Origin: Lepidurus packardi
Taxonomy: Eukaryota > Arthropoda > Branchiopoda > Notostraca > Triopsidae
Direction of reading: 5' to 3'
Assembly (NCBI GenBank): GCA_023053545.1
Contig: JAKZAN010000001.1
Coordinates: 4,670,565 to 4,734,564 of the forward strand
DNA length: 64,000 bases
Shown here: positions 20,046-29,019 of the stretch, piece by piece
Layout: the number at the start of each line of letters is the position of its first letter
Position numbering within the stretch: position 1 is the stretch's first letter
Made by a program: the position numbers and the translations under genes
The notes under the pieces: model-generated
Seen by the model: the letters and a program-made list of their open reading frames with translations, nothing else
Database searches by the model: none
What the model was told of the DNA's origin: nothing

Positions 20046-22579
20046 AGAGTTTCCTAATCGGAAATTCTAAGTTGCCCTCTTTTGACCCATTCTGAGTTGT
20101 CCTCTCTATTGACTTCCTGATTTTGTTCCTTCATTTATCCCTTAGAAGCCAGCATTGACTTAACTTAACCAGCACTTCCTAGACTTTTTGAAAAACAGCC
20201 TCCAATACCCTATAGGAGATTATCTCTGGCGTATATATAAAGTGGAATCAGCATCAGCAAAAGATGTAATTCTTCGCCAGCGCTCACGCAATCTACGCAA
20301 GCTCTTGTAAAAGTAGCAAAGTAAAACAATGGAATAAACTATGGAATCAGGATAGGTACCAAGAGTTTTTCGAGCAATCACACAATCTACTCGAGCTCTT
20401 GTAAAAAGTAGTCTAGTAAAACAAGTTCCTTTAACTAATCTAAACGCCCTACATTTGTCATTGTAATTCTTGCGATCGTAATCGTCATGCAGCTTACTTA
20501 AAGTTAATCATGGTTGCTGCCTGACTTTGGTAGTTAGATAATGCACTCCAAAAGAACCTGGTCTATTCATTAAAACTACACAGGAACCTTTTTTTTCCAA
20601 AGCCAAAACCGTCGGAGCTTATATACGGGTAGTTCAGGACGCAAATATAGAAAGATCACAACAATTAGTCGTCCGAGTGCGGTTAATCAACAGTACAAGT
20701 GGAATAAGGTCAGGTCAGGTCAGATCAAAGACTTAGGTCAAATACCAAACATAATCTCCCAATACCAAGGTTAACTGATAAGAAATACACATCCTTATAC
20801 CTAGGCTATAGATGGGACTAGTTAATGCCGATAATCAACTCCGACTATGCTGAGTTAAATGTGTTTAAGTGAGTCGTCTAGAAACAACAACATTAACGCT
20901 ATTGATAATCAACTGTTAACGAAGTTTCCGAATTGATAAAGTTGTTACAACTTCATTAACTATGACCAACATTTAGCTAATGCCTAAAAGTCGCGTCTAG
21001 ACAACATATCTGATTAAGTTAGGACTAGGATATGACAAAATAGCATTTCGTCACTTCGTAAAAACGTTTTCCTCATATAAATATAAAAAATAACCAATCC
21101 GAATAAAAACCGAATCGGTCTCTTTTCTAGTGTAGGCCTTAACTGATCACAAATGCACCGCAAATAATGCTCTGAAAAAAAATAATTGGCCATACGTGAA
21201 AACGTCATTTTTTGGTCGTTCGAATGGACTTTCTGTCGATAATGTGTTTAATTATGTGAAGGTGCTACACCTAATAAAGCACTGAAAAGGTTTAGTCTTG
21301 GTAAAGCATATTTCTTCGCGTCGGAAAAAGTCTACATTCCGAAAATGAACAACACGGATGTGAAAGAAAGATGGTTATATAACAAACTGTTTTTCAGAAT
21401 GTACTACTTATTTATAGATCTTTATACAAATCAGGAGACGTCTTATTAATGAAACTATATATTTTGATTGATTGTCTCTCCTATTTCTCGCTATTCTTTT
21501 GCGCAAGATGAGCAGCTGGACGAGAATTAAAGTTTCTCCAAGAAAACTTGGACAAACACTTCACTTGTCAAAGGTGTAAGCGGAAACACGTCCATCGTTT
21601 GCGGTTCAAAATACTTTCTGATAGGAAAGCGACAGTAAAAATACTTTTTGACAGAAAAATGTTGTCCACATGCTTCCAAACTCTCGATATGGCCGTCACG
21701 AAAAAAATTCCTTTCCTATTTTAGAGCTCCGGAAATTCTGTGGGTCAAAGTAATATTCTTTGCGTCATAATTAAGTTTACCAGTCAAACAACAGCTATCA
21801 AAGAATTTATTATGCATAAATATAGATTGATCGAGAAATGGACTGTTTCACACAGCCCTCTACGAGACTTGTTGGAAAATGCCATATCTACCAAAGCACT
21901 ATGTATGACTCAACAAGACAAGACAGACGTACCATTTCTACTTTAATCAAACTGAGATCCACACATTTTCCTACAGAAGCCTTTTTATAATATCTCAACA
22001 CAAGACTTGACACACATTTCCTTCCGGTGTAGACTTTTAAACAGACTAGAGCCTATATTTATTACGTGAACTGGCAAAATTGAAACTACATTTTAAGTTA
22101 ACCCACAGACCTTTTTGACTGATCAAAGGCTTTTCCCAATAGTCGTGGCTTTATGTCAGCCTAAGAACTTTGCCAAAAACATAGTCATACTGCTTGCTGC
22201 CTTACAAGAATTGAAACGAAGAAAAAAATCAGCAGCAGCATCAGATCACTTACGTTCCCAAAGAAAAGTTGCGAACTTCTCGTCCTTTAATTTTTATTTC
22301 AGGTTTTTATTTTGTATTAAGGCATTTGTTAAGCATAATTTGGTCTTCTTGGTTATAAAAACTTGTTACTTAAACAACAAAGGACGGGGCTGTTAAGATA
22401 ACATTCCACTTTCACTGTACGTTTTTTTAGTCATATTAATATTATTTCCGTTTTGTTGCCGTCAGTTGTCAAAAACCCATGCCACCTACTGAACACATAA
22501 TATTTTTATATTTATTATTTCGGATCTAAGCACCCTAGGGCGTAAGCCGCAGCAAGGCATGGGGAGAAAAAAAGATCAC
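17593..22579. other. Non-coding 3' half of element B
   Basis: No convincing gene. It holds the mirror of the tandem AATCACAACTTTGCTG repeats (about 17666-17850), AT-rich spacers, and a partial direct duplication (18890-19200 versus 20046-20480, sharing CTAATCGGAAATTCTAAGTTGCC in two parts). From about 20480 to 22550 it is old, diverged inverted homology to 5880-7030, recognisable for example at 21680-21760 and 22190-22330. Confidence 0.55.
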
Positions 22580-22731
22580 GTGCAACATGCGTTTTGCTGC
22601 TTTTAAGAACCTCCTACAACATGGCTGAATCCGCTTATGCGGCTTGCTGCTTCTAAGCCACCTCCCTCAGAACCCGCTTTTATGCGGGGTTGCTGCTTTT
22701 GGTAAACAAGAGGGTCAGACTAGCTTAACGT
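22580..22731. repeat. Outer terminal inverted repeat of element B
   Basis: Ends CTGACTAGCTTAACGT-like at 22731 (reverse ACGTTAAGCTAGTC). It contains two nested copies of an AGCCGCATAAGCGG / CCCGCTTTTATGCGGG motif capable of forming short hairpins. Confidence 0.65.
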
Positions 22732-22738
22732 GAAAACT
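22732..22738. repeat. Target-site copy right of element B
   Basis: GAAAACT. The preceding bases read ACGT where the other two copies read AC, so only the seven-base core is exact. The following TTGGGAGAAAATGC continues the PISD 5' region interrupted at 5733. Confidence 0.75.
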
Positions 22739-23290
22739 TTGGGAGAAAATGCAAAATGCTCCTTTCGGGTTAACGATAGCAAGAAGACTTATCAAAACAA
22801 GTGACAAACAATGAAAGTTATATCGTCACTTGGAGTAACTTCCGGGGTGGCCAGTTCCGGGTTCATTGCGTTATCTAGTGGAGGGGAGAAGGGCGGGAAT
22901 TTCAAATCTTTACTATCACATTGGCAGGAAATCGAGGACCAAACCTAAAAATTTCCTTTACAATTACATAGTCCACCTTAAAGAAAAATAGAGTTGCTAA
23001 CTTCTCGTCATAATGGCGACTTAGAGGGCTTTCTCCGGCAATAACTTGCATATGAATCTTAAATGATCTTAGAGATTCGAATCTGTCATGTCATGTTTCC
23101 GTCCACCAGATGGCGTAACGAACCCGGAGTGTCGGAGTACGTCTTTGGTTGGTTCCCGAACCCGCTTCCTTCGGGTTGTTATCAACAGCATCAACGGTAG
23201 AGGGTTGGACTAATATGCGATATGTTGACGGCTTCTTTACCGGTGTCTGGGCGACATTTGATTAATATGGCGGCAAAACAACTCCTGTAT
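22739..23290 (-). pseudogene. PISD 5' flank / PISD-PLGRKT intergenic promoter, long version
   Basis: Continues the PISD upstream sequence cut at 5733 (TTGGGAGAAAATGCAAAATG). It matches 35947-36520 closely and includes about 270 bp (from CATCTAGTGGAGGGGAG to GAGTACGTCTTTGG) that is absent from the shorter version at 32430-32750. The region lies between minus-strand PISD and a plus-strand gene, so in the ancestral gene it probably served both directions. No exon is evident. Confidence 0.55.
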
Positions 23291-23304
23291 AACACCTATA
23301 AATC

Positions 23305-23720
23305 GGCCTACTATTGCCCTTATTTCTGAGCAATGCGGACACAGACTTGAAGAACAGATTCATCTCTTTGAGGGCATCAAGCCACTATTGACTAACAAAT
23401 CATATGCTTCATTATCCAGTGTGATATTTTTTACTTATATTTGCTTTATTAGCCCATGCTTGTTACTTTCAAAAAGCGTTCGAGAATGATCATGTCCCAA
23501 TTGTGCAAATGTCTACCGAAGAAGGAGTAGTGGAAGTTAAGACAGAGGTAAGGGCGGATTATTTATTTGTTTTCTGGTGTTCAATTTCGATTGTCTAGGC
23601 TTCTGAGCGTTGATTGCTAGCTCATCTTGTGGAAGGCAAGATGCGTAGCTAGAAGGTAGAAGGCGTCTTGAACCGTCTAAACGTAGGCGAACCCAGGCGA
23701 AGAGATAACGTTGTTCGTCC
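23305..23720 (+). pseudogene. NOG1 fragment, copy 2 (short)
   Basis: Contains SEQCGH-to-LTN, the TEEGVVEVKTE exon and the start of the exon with LNVGEPRRRDN, with two short introns kept. It lacks the VTEEG-preceding Val-Thr codons seen elsewhere, carries the ACER stop shared by the other copies, and breaks at 23721 into PLGRKT-like sequence. Confidence 0.7.
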
Positions 23721-23725
23721 ATTGC

Positions 23726-24060
23726 ACAAGAATACGTGGTAGAACCAGGAGTTCATGATAGAAATGGGTCGGGTGAACGTAAGCTTGGTTAATGTCTAGT
23801 TAAGTATTCATATTTTTATGTATAATAATAACAGCTGGAAAGACAAATTCAGATGCAAAACCTGATGAGAGAACGCGTGGTAGCCACACAGATAGCTCGA
23901 GCATGAGAATAGCTATATTGGATTGGACTTTTTTCTATTGTGAGTGCATTAGGAAGGATTGATGGGTAACAAACTTCAAACTCTCTATACTAACATACTT
24001 ACAGTGCTTGTACCTTTCATGTTTCTCACCTTCAAGTTATAAAAGGACCAGAAGACCTGG
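23726..24060 (+). pseudogene. PLGRKT-like (plasminogen receptor KT) fragment, copy 1
   Basis: Three exon pieces. The first ends MIEMGRVN before GTAAGC. The second gives LERQIQMQNLMRERVVATQIA. The third gives LVPFMFLTFKL. Order and spacing match the conserved PLGRKT core, a small inner-membrane protein. In-frame stops are present in all three pieces. It starts unit 1 of the 9,031-bp array and is followed directly by NOG1. Confidence 0.6.
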
Positions 24061-24930
24061 CCTACTATTGCCCTTATTTCTGAGCAATGCGGACACAGCC
24101 TTGAAGAACAGATTCATCTCTTTGAGAGCATGAAGCCACTATTTACTAAAGGTATATGCTTCATTATCCAGTGTGATATTTTTACTAATATTTGCTTTAT
24201 TAGCCCATGCTTGTTACTTTCAAAAAGCGTTCGAGAATGATCATGTCCCAATTGTGCAAATGTCTACCGTCACCGAAGAAGGAGTAGTGGAAGTAAAGAC
24301 AGACGTAAGGGCGGATTATTTATTGGTTTTCTGGTGTTCAATTTGGATTGTCTAGGCTTGTGAGCGTTGATTGCTAGCTCATCGTGTGGAAGGCAAGATG
24401 CGTAGCTAGAAGGTAGAAGGCGTCTTGAACCGTCTAAACGTAGGCGAACCCAGGCGAAAAGATAACGTTGTTCGTCCAGTTTGCATTCCGGACTCTGTTT
24501 CGCAGAAGAAAGCAGCTCAAGCTGAGAAGGAGAAAACAAAAAGGACGGGACGAGCTATCGAATTGGAACAAGGGGACGACCACATTGTGGATTACAGAAA
24601 GAATTATGACCTGCCATACGACTTCAAATACGACAAAATTCCAGAATTCTGATAAAACAAAAACATTGCCGACTACATTGATCCGGATCTTATGGTGGTT
24701 AGTTTACCGTTTTATCTCCGGCCGGTTTTTTTACTTTGTTATTTTTAAAAAAAAAGAAATTGGAGCAGTTGGAAAAGGCTAACTGGGTAGTTTCGAAATC
24801 AGTTATGGCCCTTGAAATTAAATCTGGAAGGACTTGAGAAGAGAATACAAGTTTGCCTTGAAATAAACTTTGAAATGACTTTTTACTCGTTTATTACTGC
24901 TGATTTTGAGATGTTTTTGACTTTCCTTCA
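24061..24930 (+). pseudogene. NOG1 fragment, copy 3
   Basis: Same exon pieces and the same in-frame stops as the 3.6-kb copy, including TGA-TAA after KIPEF. KLEQLEK joins the 3' UTR directly at GGCTAACTGG, the deletion shared by copies 1, 3, 4, 6, 7 and 8. The 3' UTR includes AATAAA near 24862. Confidence 0.78.
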
Positions 24931-25279
24931 GTTCCAAATGAGCTGTTTTGCTCCCTCCCCCCGTAATACGTACTTGCGTATTTGTTGTACCCATAGAGCG
25001 CTCCCTGTAATACGTACTTGCTTATTAGAAATAGACGAAAGAACAATGTCTGAACCTTACAAATCGGACTTTCCGGATGCAAGGTCTACAAAACTTCTCT
25101 TAAAAGGTGCTCTCATCCATCCTATTCTTCAGAAGTAGCCCCTAATCACAACGCAGGGACCATCTTATTTTTACTCATACCCAAATCCTCCACATTTGGT
25201 GCCGTGACCAGGATGAGCCGCACAGAAACGAAGTCCATTGATTGAGTGAAGATCAAATCCTCTCTACTTTCTCAACCCA
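24931..25279 (+). other. Leader region of a gypsy element (possible LTR remnant and primer-binding site)
   Basis: It contains two similar GTAATACGTACTTGC segments, a short 31-codon frame (25046-25138), and TTTGGTGCCGTGACC near 25197, which looks like a retrotransposon primer-binding site just after CCACA. In the copy at 50290-50930 the same leader continues into a gag-like start. No paired LTR was found, so the limits are uncertain. Confidence 0.45.
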
Positions 25280-25305
25280 CAGTGCCGTATCTCCGCCTAG
25301 GCAAA

Positions 25306-25321
25306 CTAGGCAGCTGCCTAG
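25306..25321. repeat. Perfect 16-bp palindrome near the hAT left end
   Basis: CTAGGCAGCTGCCTAG. It recurs in each hAT copy 26 bp from the CAGTGCCG end. The other end carries the related CAGTTAACTG. It may be a subterminal transposase-binding site. Confidence 0.6.
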
Positions 25322-25770
25322 GGGCCCCAGCCTCGAAGGGGGCCCCGGGCCAGGTGCCGAAGTACGTTGAGGGTACAAGACAAAGAAAAGAAAATGTCAA
25401 TTTTTCCGTACGAAATATTAATTTATGTAATAGTATGTAAAATAACTGGAGATCATTTTGGAGACTGTGAAAAAGTTATGTCTTATAGCCTCACCTACCG
25501 AGTGATTGGCGGAGTGGTTAAAGGGCAACAGCCTCGGGTATAGCGTATTGATATTTGGATGGATTCTTATTGTACACATTATTCTAAAAACGGGAAAATT
25601 TGTTTAAAATTTTTCTGACTAGCCGTTCCTGAGTTATGGGCTTGCGAAGTTTTTTGCATTTTCCCGCCACGGGCGCGTGACGTAGATAGTGGAGGCGCGG
25701 CCCAGGAGCGCTTTGTTATTCACTGGCACTGTATAGACTTCTTCTGTGCTTCCTAAGTTTTAGTGAAAAA

Positions 25771-26211
25771 ATGGCAAGTAAGCTGCCATCAGAGTCGATT
25801 ACTAAAAGTTCTGGTAACCAGTGTGCTGCTTACGGTTGTAAAAACTATGTTACTGCTGGTGTAGGGATGTATAAATTCCCAAAAGATGCACAAAGAAGAC
25901 GGCAATGGGTTTTGCAAGTACAAAGGACTAGGGCTGATTTTGTGGAAGCCCAAATGAGCAAGTGGGTGTCTCTCTGTGGTGATCATTTCACCGAAGATCA
26001 ATTCGACAGTAGTGTTGATCGACAGTTAGCAATGGGACTTAGGGCAAAACGTCGTGGTAGGAGTTTGTTGCCAACCGCTATCCCTACTAAGTTTGATAGG
26101 CCGGCTACTGTGTCTGGGGTGCGAAGTCCACCCAAACCTCGGAAAACCTCAGCTATTGAGAAAAGACAACGCCATAACGTAAATATACTCCAACGTTTGA
26201 AGACCAAATAG
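25771..26211 (+). CDS. THAP zinc-finger protein of the Kolobok-like element, copy 1
   Basis: 146 codons from ATG 25771, 250 bp inside the element. The THAP zinc finger (C2CH) is at residues about 18-75: CAAYGC, then FPKDAQRRRQW, then VSLCGDHFTEDQF. These fingers bind DNA and occur in P-element and Kolobok transposases. The tail is basic (RAKRRGRS, PPKPRKTSAIEKRQRH). After the stop the same reading frame continues 36 bp later as a second ORF, so the ancestral protein was probably longer. The sequence is identical or nearly so in four copies in the window. Confidence 0.75.
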   Translation: MASKLPSESITKSSGNQCAAYGCKNYVTAGVGMYKFPKDAQRRRQWVLQVQRTRADFVEAQMSKWVSLCGDHFTEDQFDSSVDRQLAMGLRAKRRGRSLLPTAIPTKFDRPATVSGVRSPPKPRKTSAIEKRQRHNVNILQRLKTK

Positions 26212-26247
26212 GGTAATGACATATGCACGTTTTAGATTATCCAAGAA

Positions 26248-26628
26248 TTGCTGCTTCAAAGCGAAAGTACAAGTTCTGTCCCAACAGTTGCCACAAGCAC
26301 TTGTACGTCAGACTCGGTGCCTGACTTAGTTTTTTCGGAGTCCACACCCGCAATTGATCTGGAAAACAATGAAGAAGAAGTGACTTTGGCCGAAGCTAAC
26401 ATGAAAGATTTCTCTTGTCAATTTTCCGGAGTTGAAATGGCAGACTTTTCTTGTCAGTTCTCCGGTATGACGACCCAAGACTTCTCTTGTCAGTTTCCTG
26501 AGGACGGGCTACTTTTGCCGGTAAATAGGATACCAATGCATATCAAACGTTCTAAATTGGAGAAACTATATGTAGGAAAAGAACCCGCTTCCAAGAAGCA
26601 GTACCTTTACCTCAGAAAACCTGAATAG
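26248..26628 (+). CDS. Second ORF of the Kolobok-like element with three DFSCQF repeats
   Basis: 126 codons in the same frame as the THAP ORF. It has an acidic first half and three tandem copies of DFSCQFSG/DFSCQFPE separated by VEMA and MTTQ. It is probably the continuation of the THAP protein after one or two stop codons. 26840-26980 (another frame) carries the VFESQLRTLFDLC motif. Confidence 0.5.
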   Translation: MLLQSESTSSVPTVATSTCTSDSVPDLVFSESTPAIDLENNEEEVTLAEANMKDFSCQFSGVEMADFSCQFSGMTTQDFSCQFPEDGLLLPVNRIPMHIKRSKLEKLYVGKEPASKKQYLYLRKPE

Positions 26629-27163
26629 TACCCTAACTGAACAGGGCTATCCCTTTGACGACGATGTAGATTTTGAACCGGACGACGAATACGAGGACAC
26701 GGAATCGGACATTTCACCCGTGAAAGAGTAAATTATATTGATCCAAGAATGTATTCTATATAAAGGCATTTACTTCTAGGGAACAAGCTAGCTCTCCAAT
26801 TCCACCTTTTGATCAAAGAAACAAAGAACGCAAATTTATGGTTTTCGAGAGTCAGTTGCGAACTCTCTTTGATCTTTGTTTTTACTGCCGGGCAAAAAAC
26901 ACGCGGATCGATTTGAAACTCACAGGGAGTTGTCTCCTAGTTGAACAAAAATGCTTGGATTGCGACCGTAATTGGTAACTATCTGGTAGCAATTTTGAAA
27001 TACGGTAACCTGCTGAACTATATTAGGTCGTGGAAGTCACAACCTTACATAAAGAGACATGCAGTAGGAAATATTCTGTTGTCGGCCGGAATTCTCACTT
27101 CTGGTCTGTCACCGAAGAAGGTTGTTCGCTTGACGAAATCGATTGTATGGAAATGGAAAATAT

Positions 27164-27247
27164 TGTTTATATATTTATATTATTTATTTATTTATATTTA
27201 TTATTTATATTTATATATATTTTAAATATTGTTTTATATTTTAATAT
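27164..27247. repeat. AT-rich microsatellite-like tract
   Basis: Runs of TTTATATTTATTATTTAT inside the Kolobok-like element, at the point where transposase coding homology is lost. Confidence 0.7.
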
Positions 27248-27770
27248 TGGAAAATACACACGGTCAGCTGAGCGCCCAGGAAGCTTAGCCCTCCACTATC
27301 TACGTCATCAAGGCCACGTGACCGCGTTGGCCAATGGCAAAATATGTATCGTTTGAATTTTAGACTTCTTATTTTCTTTTTATCTAGGTTATGTTTTCGC
27401 GTATGATAAAAAGACCCATAAAGTTAGAAAATATATTTGTTACTCCTTTTAATAAGACAAAATTGTTTTTTGGTGGCTATTGCCCTTTAAGGGCCCTAAC
27501 TTTCGTTCTGTAGTTCACCAGTTCAAGTCCTGACACCAGGGCCGTCTTATCGCATGGGCCAACTGGGCACGGGCCCAGGTCCCCACGAGGCTAGGGGGCC
27601 CATCCCGACCTGTTTAGGAGCCCATTTTGGACCTTGGCCCAGGGGCCCACGGAGTAATATATTTTCATGTAGGTTTAAGTGTAATTAGATTAGTTTGAGC
27701 TTGGTTAGGTTTGGTTTGGTTAGGTTATATTATGTTTAATTAGGTTAAGTTAGTTAGGTACTGTGTATTT

Positions 27771-27813
27771 ATTATTTATTAGTCAGGTACTGTGTACCTG
27801 ACTAATAAATAAT
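27771..27813. repeat. Near-terminal hairpin in hAT: 20-bp perfect arms, 3-nt loop
   Basis: The left arm ends TTAGTCAGGTAC, the loop is TGT, and the right arm starts GTACCTGACTAA. The arms are exact over 20 bp. It is present in every hAT copy that retains this side (44218, 52523, about 38890 and 63345). Confidence 0.85.
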
Positions 27814-28132
27814 GTATACTTTCTCCATAAAGGAAACGTCAACAGGCTGAAAGCCTACGACGTGATCAAATTTAAAAAAGAAGTTAGTCAGATTTTTGTA
27901 AGCCAGCGTAGGTTCTTTTCTCCGCTTTTCATAATTCGCGCTTCAATGAAGGTGGCAACACATTCTGAATCCCTCTGCAAACCACAGCTCTAGCATCTTA
28001 CACAAGGATACGCGTGTTTTGGCTTGTCTACAGTAAGTTCAAAAGAAGAGATTAAGAGAAAATCGGTCCTTCGTAACATACCTAGAAGATTTAAGGAAAG
28101 CCGGTACCTTCGATCATTATGAGTCGAAAGCT

Positions 28133-28802
28133 ATGGGAAGAAGTGATGAACAGAATTACGCATACGATATGAAGAGGAAACGTAAGCGAAAAGTCCGGTT
28201 TGACGAAGTAAAGGAAAAGGGGGTCGAACTCTCCGAGACCGGCAGGGACAGATTTAGAGTCACCGTCTTCAACGTCATTATTGACAGGTTGATTGCAGAA
28301 CTACAGATACGTGGTTCTGCTTACGAGAATTTAAGTCAAAAGTTTGACTTTCTCACGAAGCTTCGTAATTTGGAATCTCAAGACATCCGTAATGGAGCAC
28401 GGAACCTGCAAGCTTTCTATCCAGGGGATTTGGATGGTACATTGGAAAACGAGTGTCTACACCTGCGAGCTCATTTGTTTGTCGGCTGAGGCTAAATGGG
28501 GGAAAGAGTTATCGTCACTGGACGTATACAAGTACATTCTGGAAAAAGGCTTTTTGGATATTTACCCAAACGTGGGAATAGCGCTCCGGATGCTGTTATG
28601 TACACCGGGGTCAAATTGTTCGGCAGAACGGTCGTTTTCAACATTAAAGAGAGTAAAGAATTATGTAAGATTTACCACAGAAGAGAACAGACTTAATTCA
28701 CTATCTGTGCTGTACATAGAGTCAGAAATAATGTCGTCTGTGGACTATAGTGAAGTCATCCGTTCCTTTGCAGAGAAGAAAGTTCGTCGCACGGCAATGT
28801 AA
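28133..28802 (+). pseudogene. hAT transposase C-terminal remnant, copy 1
   Basis: Two overlapping frames (28133-28489 and 28344-28802) together give the end of a hAT transposase. The second contains the hATC dimerisation region: YKYILEKGFLDIYPNV, LRMLLCTPGSNCSAERSF, STLKRVKNYVR and EENRLNSLSVLYIES. A frameshift near 28480 separates the halves. The N-terminal zinc finger and RNase H-like catalytic core are absent, so the element depends on a transposase from elsewhere. Confidence 0.8.
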
Positions 28803-29019
28803 TCTTGTAATTATATGTAAATGTACAAATTATAATGTGAAAAAGTATAGTTGGTACTTGCTTATTTCATTTTTAAGTCTGCTTGCCAACTGTCTAAAGT
28901 CAAAGTTCGTTGAATAAATAAAAAATAAAAAGTAAAGTCAATTTTTTTGCTACGTGCCAAAATGGGGGCCCCGACTCAGTTAACTGCCTAGGGGCCCTGG
29001 GTCGCTAAATCCGGCACTG

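Larger units (their letters stand above)
13951..22731 (+). mobile_element. Mutator-like (MULE) DNA transposon B, 8.8 kb
   Basis: Mirror-image relative of element A. The inner end carries GGGCTAACCGGACCC, CTTGTTTACCAAAAGCAGC and CTCGCATAAGCGGGTTCAG. The outer end, read inward from 22731, starts ACGTTAAGCTAGTCTGACCC and continues CTTGTTTACCAAAAGCAGC and CGCATAAAAGCGGGTTCTG. It is followed by GAAAACT, which precedes it at 13944-13950. The single long gene (14371-17592) is nearest element A. 20046-22600 is a diverged counterpart of 5880-7770 without convincing genes. The transposase core is deleted, so the copy is non-autonomous. Confidence 0.8.
25522..27486 (+). mobile_element. Kolobok-like THAP element inserted in hAT, copy 1 (1,965 bp)
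   Basis: Flanked by TTAA on both sides (25518-25521 and 27487-27490). The ends are AGGGCAACAGCC and, inverted, AGGGCAATAGCC. The first gene encodes a THAP zinc finger. A later frame reads VFESQLRTLFDLC with paired cysteines, a motif I associate with THAP transposases of the Kolobok type. THAP plus TTAA plus AGGGC ends indicate Kolobok. The catalytic region appears lost, replaced by AT-rich DNA at 27164-27247. The uninterrupted hAT target is preserved at 39185-39200. Confidence 0.75.
25280..29019 (+). mobile_element. hAT-family DNA transposon with nested Kolobok-like insertion, copy 1
   Basis: Ends CAGTGCCGTAT at the left and, inverted, CAGTGCCGGATTTAGCG at the right, with GGGGCCCC-rich subterminal DNA, including the perfect 16-bp palindrome CTAGGCAGCTGCCTAG at 25306-25321. 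It encodes only the C-terminal part of a hAT transposase. Flanking octamers (TCAACCCA left, CTCTTCTG right) do not match, and they lie in different parts of a gypsy element, so the adjacent gypsy interior is gone. The family's 8-bp duplication is visible at the copy at 37636-39430. Confidence 0.85.

Noticed and set aside
5734-22731. A single 17-kb transposon with two divergent genes
   Set aside because: Terminal repeats and a copy of the target site lie between the two halves (13813-14100), and the halves are diverged homologues of each other, so two elements fit better.
24931-25196. A clear gypsy LTR
   Set aside because: A primer-binding-site-like TTTGGTGCCGTGACC follows, but no second copy of the stretch flanks the 3' end of any gypsy fragment, so an LTR cannot be delimited.
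27660-27760. Telomere-like TTAGG repeats
   Set aside because: Short, imperfect GGTTAGG/GGTTTGG stretch inside every hAT copy; part of the transposon and not a telomere.
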